From Closterium sp. NIES-65 (Eukaryota; Streptophyta; Zygnematophyceae; Desmidiales; Closteriaceae), in assembly GCA_948144175.1 (NCBI GenBank), contig CANXME010000814.1, forward strand, positions 1-64,000: a DNA stretch of 64,000 bases, written 5' to 3'. A program made the translations under genes and the position numbers. The notes under the pieces were generated by a model. That model made no database searches. It was not told the origin of the DNA and worked only from the letters and a program-made list of their open reading frames with translations. The stretch's first letter is position 1. Every line of letters begins with the position of its first letter. Shown piece by piece: positions 49,701 to 59,500 of this stretch.

Positions 49701-51523
49701 GTAGCCGAAGTTGGATTGGAGAATGCCGCGCTCGCAATAGCGCCCCACATACTCTCTCCGTAGTCCTCCTCCGCTGCTGCCTCGGGGTTCTCCTCACCCT
49801 TTTGCTGCTCCTTGGCTGCTGCACCTCTCTCCATAGGTTCACCAAGCTTGCTGGTCCCTCCAGGTTTTCTCTTCTTGAGCTCATTCTCCTTAGCGCGACC
49901 GTTCGCGCCATCGTCGCTACCGACCGCTCCATCCTTGGTGCTGATGCTTGCTGCCACTTGCCTCTCCTTAGGCATGGGGACCACTGGGATCTGCCACATC
50001 TCGTTGTAGACATCCCTGTCCTCATGAAGGTCCCAGAGAATTCGATCGCCAAGCCTTGCGGTGTAGGTCTTGGCTCCCTTCGAGTTCGTGTCCATGCCGG
50101 CCTTTGCCAACCGCCGCACGGAAATCAGGTTTGCAGCAAGGCTGGGCACCCAAAGCACGTTCTTGAGGCCCACCATCTTCCCATCAGCACCCTTGAACAT
50201 GGCCTTCCCCATGCCTTTCACCTCAGCTCGCTGCCCCAAAGCCGATGTGACATGCTTCACCGGTGACGGCTCGAGTTCGGTGAGCAAGTCCGGGCGAGGT
50301 GTCATGCTATAGGTAGCGCCACTATCAATCACCCAGTAGTCCAGGGGGTGTAGGGTCACCATCCCCACAGCTGCTGGCTCCTCAAAGCCTTCATCCTTCT
50401 CTGGACCAGCCGGTGCTTGCGTCGACACGAAGTAGAATAGACCCGGGTAACGATCGTCGCTCGGGTCCTTGTCGTTGTCTCCGCTCTTCATGTTTGCAGC
50501 TCCGCCACCGCGACCGCCACGGCCTCCACGGCCTCTTCCTCTCCCTCCTCCTGCTCCTCTACCCTCTTGGCCTTGAGCAGGGGTCCAACCATCAGGGAGT
50601 TTGTAGCAGTCGCGCCACATGTGTCCGCTCTTGTGGCAATAGTGACACTCGCCGTCGAATCGGCCGCGACCGCGTCCGTAGCTCTTGTCGTCGCTGCCGT
50701 AACCGCCACTCCCGCGGCCTCCGCCGAAGTTGCTGCCACCAAACCTTCCTCCCCCTCGTCCTTTGCCTCTTCCTCGACCATATCCACGGCCGATGCTCGC
50801 TGCCCCAGCGCCATCCGCACTCGCCAATTCACGGCGGCGGAAATCCTCTTGAAGGATAGCTCGCTTCACGTCTTCAAGCGAGAGGCGGGGCAAGTCACGA
50901 TTAAGGTTGATGATGAGCGAGGACCATGACTCCGGGAGTAGGGCCAGCAACTTGGTCTTCTTTTGGAGCTCACTATAGTTCAAATCAGCTCCCTCAAGCC
51001 GCGTCAACAAGTCGAAGAATTTCTGCACCCCTTCTTCAACCGCTTCATCCTCTTCAATTCGTAACGTCGCCATTTGCCGTTCCAACACCACAGCTACCGC
51101 CGCTGTTGCAGGAGCGTGTACACCCTTGAGAGCAGCCCATGCTTTTGGTCCCTTCTCTGGTTCACGCTGGAAGGGCTTGATGTGACGGATTTGGCTGCTC
51201 CCCAACGCTTGCCCAAGTAGAAGGTAGCCTTGTGCGCTCTTCCGCACCCACGGGCTCTTCTCCGGGTCGTTCTCGGGACGCTTCTCCGTTCCTTCCATCA
51301 CCTCCAGCAGGTCATAGTGGTCAAATATGTTCTCCATTCTGAAGGACCACTCAGCAAAGTTGTCACCATTGAACTTGTCAAGGCCAAACACTCTAGGCTC
51401 ATCCCTAGATGGGCCAACACTTGGTTGCACGGGCGCCATGGCTGAGTCACGGGGTTGGCCTTGAGCTTGGGCTTCTCCACTGCCACCAGCACCTCTGCCA
51501 CCCCTTTCCTCAGGTCCAGCCAT
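46754..51523 (-). CDS. gag-pol: copia Gag-Pol polyprotein, intact
   Basis: It encodes the self-replication polyprotein of the retrotransposon, 1,589 residues from the first ATG (51521-51523) to TGA at 46754-46756; an upstream GTG in frame lies in the priming site and is unlikely to be used. Domains in order: copia-type Gag at about 47-235; a CCHC zinc knuckle (C293, C296, H301, C306) between two RG/GGR-rich tracts (about 246-289 and 321-341); aspartic protease with DSGA at D400; integrase zinc site H617, H622, C652, C655; integrase core D682, D745, E781, with exactly 35 residues between the last two; a Glu-rich linker near 960-970; reverse transcriptase with D1175 and YVDD at 1258-1261; RNase H with D1440, E1481, D1517, D1566. 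Gag and Pol are in one frame with no stop or frameshift, as in plant copia elements. The protein should act in cytoplasmic particles and then in the nucleus at integration. No defect is visible; activity is inferred. Confidence 0.97.
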   Translation of the reverse strand: MAGPEERGGRGAGGSGEAQAQGQPRDSAMAPVQPSVGPSRDEPRVFGLDKFNGDNFAEWSFRMENIFDHYDLLEVMEGTEKRPENDPEKSPWVRKSAQGYLLLGQALGSSQIRHIKPFQREPEKGPKAWAALKGVHAPATAAVAVVLERQMATLRIEEDEAVEEGVQKFFDLLTRLEGADLNYSELQKKTKLLALLPESWSSLIINLNRDLPRLSLEDVKRAILQEDFRRRELASADGAGAASIGRGYGRGRGKGRGGGRFGGSNFGGGRGSGGYGSDDKSYGRGRGRFDGECHYCHKSGHMWRDCYKLPDGWTPAQGQEGRGAGGGRGRGRGGRGGRGGGAANMKSGDNDKDPSDDRYPGLFYFVSTQAPAGPEKDEGFEEPAAVGMVTLHPLDYWVIDSGATYSMTPRPDLLTELEPSPVKHVTSALGQRAEVKGMGKAMFKGADGKMVGLKNVLWVPSLAANLISVRRLAKAGMDTNSKGAKTYTARLGDRILWDLHEDRDVYNEMWQIPVVPMPKERQVAASISTKDGAVGSDDGANGRAKENELKKRKPGGTSKLGEPMERGAAAKEQQKGEENPEAAAEEDYGESMWGAIASAAFSNPTSATGECDWLTLHRRMGHVALPILQQLVKNEMVAGIRVKGEPDEVLGCPTCMQAKFTRFPFSSSEATAKAPLDEVVMDVVGPLKLGAAGAEYFLTIVDVYTRMTWVYVLARKSDVAETLKTDWFPMVERQQDRLVKSIRTDRGGEFLSKEFGLWLKKNGIRHSLTMPYSPAMNGIAERANRTITEAARGLLIEAGLPDYFWPDAVRSACVAKNRALTHVGADKWVPYVEWLGRKPKVDMLRVFGCMCMALVPKHLRHNKLGAKAVWAVHLGMAQNSKGWLLWDPFTKKFLVSRDCKFMENFMYKDWKAENEAKIGVRFGEVKSSGLEHVELPLELSSGSTTTRQSSLVNGGEEANNAEEEEEEVQQVSERAPSLPSRTTSAPRIRATPQQRQGLQVAAAEEEGRGKRRVQPPNRLTYDALGKQGKTALAGAAMMVGDDEESDYEECAFAFFSPVEMPGEPATLKEALESSDAEEWKKAMENELKSIEENDTFELVELPEGRTAITSKWLFKIKSDADGKIERYKSRLVAKGYQQKEKVDFKELFAPVVKPTTLRTLFAGAAIKGWVVKQMDIVTAFLNGILEEEIFMAQPEGFDDGSGRVWKLKKALYGLKQAPRQWYIKLREVLEEIGFTPSTADHSLFMLGEGEQRSFMVVYVDDILMFSPSSDLVKEVMLKLHDKFKCKSLGDVNFYLGLHIERDVEKRSMRVHQRKYLEALAANFGQSEGHVATPFPSGFKCVKGPEEESVGEEERRRFHSLVGSLMYAAVNTRPDVAFATGQLARVVQCPNEEQVAAGMRVAKYLGQTPTVGLQYSAAAQRRQKGADGVEPGRLFLTAYSDASYASEPEDMTSVGGFICCVGGGPTAWESKKQVDQALSSVESEYMALFRAVREIVWQRRLLAELGEEQQGPTPLYCDSQGAIALAKNPVLHGLTKHMRVKWHWTRSMVTAGEVELRYVKTTGQPADMMTKRLVEQQHWKCCKLAGMALN

Positions 51524-51543
51524 TGTCGAAACTGCTCCGAGGG

Positions 51544-51555
51544 GCTCTGATACCA
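51544..51555 (-). other. tRNA primer-binding site (initiator Met tRNA)
   Basis: The minus strand reads TGGTATCAGAGC two bases (AG) downstream of the 5' LTR. This 12-mer is the classic priming site complementary to the 3' end of initiator methionine tRNA, common in plant Ty1/copia elements. Its position fixes the right LTR as the 5' LTR and the element as minus-strand. Only 20 bp separate it from the gag-pol ATG. Confidence 0.93.
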
Positions 51556-51557
51556 CT

Positions 51558-52386
51558 TGTTATAGTCACAGTAGGCTCCAATGTGCCTAAAACGAAAGAT
51601 AGAGTGCACAGTCGGATTTCTGCATAGCGGCTTCAAACGTTCATAACGTTTTGGTCACAGCTCCAAATGACTTGATTCAACTTGGATCTGGAGCGCCTTG
51701 TTGTCGCCTACAAAAGGCAATTTAGATCGCACGATTTCACCACGTATTGACGACACAGGGTTGGTTTGAACGAACGGCACTATGGCAGCCACTATGGTCT
51801 TAGAACACAAGATAGGAAGAGTTTGGAAGAGTTACGAGTTGGGAATGACTCCCAGCTCCTACAAACCCCAAGAGCCGAGGTACAGTGATGTGGAACAGTG
51901 CCACACTGTCCCCAACCACGAAGGGTCTCGAAACTACCCTTCACTAGGGCCTACACCAAGTGAAATGTTACACTACACAAAGTAATGTAACTATCTTCAA
52001 TATCTTGAGGTGTACCCTTTTGGCGAGCTTCGAAATCACTTGAGGCTTGACACCAAGGCTCGGGCTCTTCATCACAAACTCATCCTTGAGTTCTTGATGG
52101 GTCTGCTGCACACACCTGCGACACACCGAACGTTCGACACAGGACAAAATAGAAACCGCGCACGACAAAATAGAAACCGCGCGCGAGACACAAACGTTCG
52201 CGTAACACGCGTCTAGCGATAACTCGCTATTGACTCAACACACACACTCGACATCATGACTCAACATTCATACACAATTATAAGCATGAAATATATATTA
52301 TCCCATGCCCTCATACCATTCCATACACACACACATGCATGCACACGGACAACAAGCCGAGTGCAAACCATAGGATTGCACCAACA
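51558..52386 (-). repeat. 5' LTR (right copy)
   Basis: It is the 829-bp partner of 45884-46712, with the same TG...CA ends. Bases at the three differing sites are G51700, C51743 and T51761. As the upstream LTR it should carry the promoter for the genomic RNA. It is followed directly by GTCCA and then the 17-bp satellite. Confidence 0.96.
52289..52301 (-). promoter_or_regulatory. TATA-like box in the 5' LTR
   Basis: The minus strand reads ATAATATATATTT about 85-97 bp into the LTR, the most TATA-like sequence in it. If used, U3 would be only about 120 bp and R plus U5 about 700 bp, giving a long leader before the ATG at 51523. This is inferred from base composition and position only. Confidence 0.4.
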
Positions 52387-52391
52387 GTCCA
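52387..52391. repeat. right target-site duplication GTCCA
   Basis: An exact copy of 45879-45883, immediately after the CA end of the right LTR, and also part of the interrupted satellite unit. Confidence 0.97.
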
Positions 52392-55300
52392 AGTGCTTGC
52401 CTGGTCGAGGAGCGTGCTTGGTCCAAGAGCTTGCGTGGTCCTGGAGCTTGCCTGGTCCAGGAGCTTGCTTGGACGAGAAGCATGGAAGGTCCAAGAGCTT
52501 GCCTGGTCCAGGTGCGTGCCTGGTCCAAGAGCTTCCGTGGTCCAGAAGCTTGCCTGGTCCAGGAGCTTGCTTAGTCCAGGAGCGTGCCTGGTCCACGAGC
52601 CTGCCTAGTCCATGAGCTTGCTTGGTCCAGGAGCTTGCCTGGTCCAGGAGCTTGCCTAGTCCACGTGCTTGCCTGGTCCACGAGCTTGCCAGGTCCAGGA
52701 GCTTGCCTGGTCTAGGAGCTTGCCTGGTCCAGGAGCTTGCCTGGTCCAGGAGCTTGCCTGGTCCACGTGCTTGCCTGGTCCACGAGCTTGCCTGGTCCAG
52801 GAGCTTGCCTGGTCTAGGAGCTTGCCTGGTCCACGAGCTTGCCTGGTCCAGGAACTTGCATGGTCCAGGAGGTTGCCTGGTCGAGGAGCGTGCCTGGTCC
52901 ACGAGCTTGCCTGGTCCAAGAGCTTGCCTGCTCCAAGAGCTTGTATGGTCTAGGAGCTTGCCTGGTCCAAGGGCTTGCGTGGTCCAGGAGCCTGCCTGGT
53001 CCAGGAGCTTGCCTAGTCCAAGAGCGTGCCTGGTCCAGGAGCTTGCCTGGCCCACGACCTTGCCTGGTCTAGGAGCTTGCCTGGTCCAGGAGCGTGCTTG
53101 GTCCAGGAGCTTGAGTGATCCAGGAGCTTGCTTCGTCCATGAGCTTGCCTTGTCCAGGATCTTGCTTGGTCCAGGAGCATGCCTGGTCCACGAGTTTGCC
53201 TAGTCCAGGAGCTTGCCTCGTCCAGGAGCTTGCCTGGTCTAGGAGCTTGTGTGGTCTAGGAGCGTGATTGGTCCACGAGCTTGCCTTGTCCAGGAGCTTG
53301 CCTGGTCTAGGAGCTTGCCTAGTCCATGAGCGTGCCTGGTCCAGGAGTGTGCCTGGTCTAGGAGCTTGCCTGGTCCTGGAGCTTGTCTTTTCCAGGAGCT
53401 TGCCTTATCGAGGAGCGTGCCTGGTCCAGGAGTGTGCTTGGTTGTGGAGCTTGCTTGGTCCAGAAGTCGCCTGCGCCAAGAGCTTGCTTGGTCCAGGAGT
53501 GTGCCTAGTCCAAGAGCTTGCCTGGTCGAAGAGCGTGCCTGTCGAGGAGTGTGCCTGGTCGAGGAGCTTGCCTGGTCCAGGAGCTTGCCTTGTCCAGGAG
53601 CTTGCCTGGACCAAGAGCTTGCCTAGTCCAGGAGCTTGCGTGGTCCAGGAGCTTGCCTTGTCCAGGAGCTTGCTTGGTCTACGAGCTTGCTGGTCCAGGA
53701 GCTTGCCTGGTCCAGGAGCTTGCTTGGTCAAGAAGCGTTCCTCGGCCAAGAGCTTGCCTGGTCCAAGAGCATGCCTGGTCTAAGAGATTGCGTGGTCCAG
53801 TAGCTTGCCTTGTCCAGCAGCTTGCCTAGTCCACGAGCGTGCCTGGTCCAGGAGCTTGCTTGATGCAGGAGCTTGCCTGGTCCAGGAGCGTGCTTGGTCT
53901 AGGAGCTTGCCTGTTCAAGGAGCTTGCCTTGTCTATGTTCTTGCCTGGTCCAGGAGCTTGCCTGGTCCAAGAGCTTGCCTGGTCCAGGATCTTGCCTGGT
54001 CCAAGAGCTTGCCTGGTCCTAGAGCTTGCGTGGTCCAGGAGCTTGCCTGGTCCAAGAGCTTGCCTGGTCCAGGAGCTTGCCTGGTCTAGGAGCTTGCCTG
54101 GTCGAGGAGCGTGCTTGGTCCAGGAGCTTGCCTAGTCTAGGAGCTTTTCTGGTCCAGCAGCGTGCCTGGTCTAGGAGCTTGCCTGATCGAGGAGCTTGCC
54201 TTGTCCAGGAGCTTGCCTCGTTTAGGAGCTTGCCTGGTCAACGAGCTTGCCTGTTCCAGGAACGTGTCTTGTCCAGGAGCTTGCTTGGTCCAGAAGCCTG
54301 CCTGGTCCAAGAGCTTGCCTGGTTAAGAAGCGTGCCTTGTCCAAGAGCTTGCCTGGTCCAGGAGCTTGCCTAGTCCAGGAGCTTGCCTGGTCAAGGAGCT
54401 TGCCTAGTCCAGGAGCTTGCCTGGTCCAGGAGCTTGCCTGGTCCAGGAGGTTGCCTGGTCCAGGAGCGTGCCTGGTCCAGGAGCGTGCCTGGTCCAGGAG
54501 CGTGCCTGGTCCAGGAGCGTGCCTGGTCCAGGAGCGTGCCTGGTCCAGGAGCGCGCCTCGTCCAGGAGCTTGCCTGGTCTAACAGTTTGCCTGGTCCAGG
54601 AGCGTGCCTAGTCCAGGAGCTTGCCTGATCCAGTAGCTTGCCTGGTCTAGGAGCTTGCCTACTCCAGGAGCTTGCCTGGTTCAGGAGCATGCCTGGTCCA
54701 GGAGCTTGCCTGGTCCAGGAACGTGCCTGGTCCTGGAGCTTGCCTGGTCCAGGAGCTTGCCTGGTGCAGGACATTGCCTGGTCCAGGAGCTTGCCTGGTC
54801 CAGGAGCGTGCCTGGTCCAGGAGCATGCCTGGTCCAGGAGCGTGCCTGGTCCAGGAGCGTGCCTGGTCCAGGAGCGTGCCTGATCCAGGAGCTTGCCTGG
54901 TCTAACAGCTTGCCTGGTCCAGGAGCGTGCCTGGTCCACGAGCTAGCCTGATCCAGGAGCTTGCCTGGTCCAGGAGCTTGCCTGGACTAGGATCTTGCCT
55001 GGTCCAGGAGCATGCCTGGTCCACGAGCTTGCCTGGTCCAAGAGCTTGTCTGGTCCAGGAGCTTGCCTGGTCCAGGAGCGTGCTTGGTCCAGGAGCTTGC
55101 CTGGTCTAGGAGCTTGCCTGTTCTAACAGCTTGCCTGAACCAGGAGCGTGCCTGGTCCAGGAGCTTGCCTGATCCAGGACTTGCCTGGTCCAGGAGCTTG
55201 CCTGGTCTAGGATCTTGCCTGGTCCAGGAGCATGCCTGGTCCACGAGCTTGCCTGGTCCAAGAGCTTACCTGGTCCAAGAGCTTGCCTGGTCCAGGATCT

Positions 55301-56599
55301 TGCCTGGTCCAGGAGCTTGCCTGGTCCGGGAGCTTCCCTGGTCCAGGAGCTTGCCTGGTCTAGGAGCTTGCCTGGTCCAGGAGCCTGCCTTGTCTTGGAG
55401 CTTGCCTGGTCCAGGAGCTTGCCAGGTCCAGGAGCGTGCTTGGTCCACAAGCTTGCCTGGTCAAGGAGCTTGCCAAATCTAGGAGCTTGCCTGGTCCAAC
55501 AACTTGCCTGGTCCAAGTGCTTGCTTGGTCCAGGAGCGTGCGTGGTCCAAGAGCTTGCCTGGTCCAGGAGCTTGCCTGGTCCCGGAGCTTGCTTGGTCCA
55601 GGAGCGTGCCTGGTCCACAAGATTGCCCGGTCCAGGAGCTTGCGTGGTCCAGGAGCTTGCCTGGTCTTGGATCTTGCCTGGTCCAGGAGCTTGCCTGGTC
55701 CAGGAGCGTGCCTGGTCCACGTGTTTGCGTGGTTCAGGAGCTTGCCTGGTCCACGAATTTGCCTGGTCCAAGAGCTTGCCTGGTCCAGGAGCTTGCCTGG
55801 TCTAGGAGCTTGCCTGGTCCAAGAACTTGCCTGGTCCAGGAGCTTGCCTGGTCCACGAGTTTGCCTGGTCCAGGAGCTTGCTTGGTCCAGGAGCTTGCGT
55901 GGTCCAGGAGCTTGCGTGGTCTAGGAGCCTGCCTGGTCTAGGAGCTTGCCTGGTCTAACAGCTTGCCTCGTCCAAGAGCTTGCTTGGTCCAGGAGCATGA
56001 ATGGTCCAAGAGCTTGCCCAGTCAAGGAGCTTGCCTGGTCCAGGAGCTTTCCTGGTCCAGGAGCTTGCCTGGTCCAGGAGCTTGCTTGGTCGAGAAGCCT
56101 GCCTGGTCCAAGAGCTTGCCTTCTGCAGGAGCGTGCCTGGTCCAAGAGCTTGCGTGGTCCAGGAGCTTGCCAGGTCCAAGAGCGTGCCTGGTCCACAAGT
56201 TTCTCTGGTCTAGGAGCTTGCTCGGTCCAGGAGCTTGCCTTGTTGAGGAGCTTGCCTGGTCCAGGAGCTTGCCTAGTCCAGGAGCGTGCTTGGTCCACAA
56301 GCCTGCCTGATCAAGGAGCTTGCATTGTCTAAGAGCTTGCCTGGTCCAAGAGCTTGCCTGGTCCAAGAGCTTGCTTGGTCCAAGATCTAGCTTGGAACAC
56401 GAGCTTGCCTGGACCAGGAGCTTGCCTGGTCTAGGAGCTTGCGTGGTCCAGGAGCTTCCTTGGTCCAGAAGCTTGCCTGGTCCAAGAGCTTGCCTGGTCC
56501 AGGAGCGTGCCTGGTCCAAGAGCTTGCGTGATCCAGGAGCTTGCCTGGTCCAAGAGATTGCCAGGTCCAGGATCGTGCCTGGTCCATGAGCGTGCCTGG

Positions 56600-59500
56600 T
56601 CTAGGAGATTGCCTGGTCAAGGAGCTTGCCTGGTCCAGGAGCTTGCCTGGTCCACAAGCCTGCCTGGTCTAAGAGCTTGCCTGGTCCACGAGCGTGCCTG
56701 GTCAACGAGCGTGCATGATCCAGGAGCTTGCTTGGTCCACGAGCTTGCCTGGTCCACGGACGTGCCTGGTCCAGGAGTGTGCCTGGTCCACGAGCGTGCC
56801 TGGTCCAGGAGCTTGCCTGGTCTAGGAGATTGTCTGGTCCAGGAGCTTGCCTGGTCCAGGAGTTTGCTGGTCCAGGAGCTTGCCTGGTCCAGGAGCTTGC
56901 TTGGTCCAGAAGCGTTCCTGGTCCAAGAGCTTGCCTGGTCTAGGAGCATGCCTGGTCCAAGAGCTTGCGTGGTCCAGGAGCTTGCCTTGTCTTGGAGCTC
57001 GCCTGGTCCAGGAGCGTGCCAGGTCCTGAAGCGTGCCTGGTCCAGGAGCTTGCCTGGTCAAGGAGCTTGCCTGGTCCACGATACTGCCTGGTCCAAGAGC
57101 TTGCCTGGTCCAGGAACGTTCCTGGTCCACGAGCGTGCCTGGTCCAGGAGCTTGCCTCGTCCAGGAGCTTGCTTGGTCCAGAAGCCCGCCTATCCTAAGA
57201 GGAGCGTGGAGCGGAGCGTGCCTCGTCCAAGAACTTGGGTGGTCGAGGAGCTTGCCTAGTCCAGGAGCTTGCCTGGTCCAAGAGCTTGCCTGGTCTTGGA
57301 GCTTGCCTGGACCAGGAGCGTGCCTGGTCAACGAGCGTGCCTGGTCCAGGAGCTTGCCTGGTCCAGGAGCTTGCCTGGTCCAGGAGCTTGCCTGGTCTAG
57401 GAGCTTGCCTGGTTCACGAGCCTGCCTGGTCCAAGAGCTAGCCTGGTCCACGAGCGTGCCTGGTCCACGAGCGTGCCTGATCCAGGAGCTTGCCTGGTCC
57501 AGGAGCTTGCTTAGTCTAAAAGCTTACCTGGTCCAGGAGCTTACCTGGTCCAGGAGCTTGCCTGGTCCAGGAGCTTGCCTGGTCCAGGAGGTTGCCTGGT
57601 CTAGAAGCCTGCCTGGTCCAAGAGCTTGCCTGTTCTAGGAGTGTGCCTGGTCCAAGAGCTTGCGTGGTCTAGGAGCTTGCGTGGTCCAGGAGCTTGCCTG
57701 GTGCACAAGCTTGCCTGGTCCACAACCGTGCCTGGTCCAAGAGCGTGCCTGGTCCAGGAGCGTGCCTGGTCCAGGAGCGTGCCTGGTCCAGGAGCGTGCC
57801 TGGTCCAGGAGCTTGCCTGGTCTAACAGCTTGCCTGGTCCAGGAGCGTGCCTGGTCCAGAAGCTTGCCTGATCCAGGAGCTTGCCTGGTCCAGGTGCTTG
57901 CCTGGTCTAGGATCTTGCCTGGTCTACGAGCATGCCTAATCCACGAGCTTGCCTGGTCCAAGAGCTTGCCTGGTCCAGGAGCGAGCCTGGTCCAGGAGCG
58001 TGCATGGTCCAGGAGCGTGCCTTGTCCAGGAGCTTGCCTGGTCTAACAGCTTGCCTGGTCCAGGAGCGGTCCTGGTCCAGGAGCTTGCCTGATCCTGGAG
58101 CTTGCCTGGTCCAGGAGCTTGCCTAGTCTAGGATCTTGCCTGGTCCAGGGGCATGCCTGGTCCACGAGCTTGCCTGGTCCAAGAGCTAGCCTGGTCCACG
58201 AGCGTGCCTGGTCCACGAGCGTGCCTGATCCAGGAGCTTGCCTGGTCCAGGAGCTTGCTTAGTCTAAAAGCTTACCTGGTCCAGGAGCTTACCTGGTCCA
58301 GGAGCTTGCCTGGTCCAGGAGCTTGCCTGGTCCAGGAGGTTGCCTGGTCTAGAAGCCTGCCTGGTCCAAGAGCTTGCCTGTTCTAGGAGCGTGCCTGGTC
58401 CAAGAGCTTGCGTGGTCTAGGAGCTTGCGTGGTCCAGGAGCTTGCCTGGTGCACAAGCTTGCCTGGTCCAGGAGCGTGCCTGGTCCAGGAGCGTGCCTGG
58501 TCCAGGAGCGTGCCTGGTCCAGGAGCTTGCCTGGTCTAACAGCTTGCCTGGTCCAGGAGCGTGCCTGGTCCAGAAGCTTGCCTGATCCAGGAGCTTGCCT
58601 GGTCCAGGTGCTTGCCTGGTCTAGGATCTTGCCTGGTCTACGAGCATGCCTAATCCACGAGCTTGCCTGGTCCAAGAGCTTGCCTGGTCAAGGAGCGAGC
58701 CTGGTCCAGGAGCGTGCATGGTCCAGGAGCGTGCCTTGTCCAGGAGCTTGCCTGGTCTAACAGCTTGCCTGGTCCAGGAGCGGTCCTGGTCCAGGAGCTT
58801 GCCTGATCCTGGAGCTTGCCTGGTCCAGGAGCTTGCCTAGTCTAGGATCTTGCCTGGTCCAGGGGCATGCCTGGTCCAAGAGCTTGCCTGGTCCAGGATC
58901 TTGCCTGGTCCAGGAGCTTGCCTGGTCCGGGAGCTTCCCTGGTCCAGGAGCTTGCGTGGTCCAAGAGCTTGCCTGGTCTAGGAGCTTGCCTACTCCAGGA
59001 GCTTGCCTGGTCCAGGAGCCTGCCAGGTCCATGAGTTTGCCTAGTCCAGAAGCTTGCCTGGTCCACGAGGTTGCCTGGTCTAGGAGCTTGCATGGTCGAG
59101 GAGCGTGCCCGGTCCAGGAGCTTGCCTCGTCAAGGAGCTTGCCTGGTCGAGGAGCTTGCCTGGTCTAGGAGCTTGCATAGTGCAGGAGCTTGCCTAGTCC
59201 ACGAGTGTGCCTGTACCACGAGTTTGCCTGGTCCAAAAGTATGCCTAGTCCTGGAGCTTGCCTGGTCTAGGAGCTTGCATGGTCCAGGAGCGTGCCTGGT
59301 CCAGAAGCTTGCCTGGTCGAAGAGCTTGCCTGGTCCAAGAGCTTGCGTGGTCTAGGAGCTTGCCTGGTCCAGGAGCTTGCCTTGTCTAGGAGCTTGCCTA
59401 GTCCAGGAGCTAGCCTGGTCCAGGAGCCTGCTTGGTCCACGAGTTTGCCTAATCCAGAAGCTTGCCTGGTCCAGGAGCTTGCCTGGTCCAAAAGCTTGCC

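Larger units (their letters stand above)
45884..52386 (-). mobile_element. intact Ty1/copia LTR retrotransposon
   Basis: A 6,503-bp element with two 829-bp LTRs (TG...CA ends), a 4,845-bp internal region, a priming site matching initiator methionine tRNA, a polypurine tract, and one open gag-pol frame. The domain order protease, integrase, reverse transcriptase, RNase H marks it as Ty1/copia (Pseudoviridae), not Ty3. It is flanked by a perfect 5-bp duplication. Three LTR differences in 829 bp (about 0.36%) point to a recent insertion, and all catalytic motifs are present. It may be autonomous. I cannot assign it to a named family from the sequence alone. Confidence 0.97.

Noticed and set aside
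46727..51445. Plus-strand open frames across the copia internal region
   Set aside because: They are antisense shadows of the single minus-strand gag-pol gene.
51554..51556. GTG start for gag-pol adding 11 residues
   Set aside because: It lies inside the tRNA priming site. A eukaryotic mRNA would use the ATG at 51521-51523.
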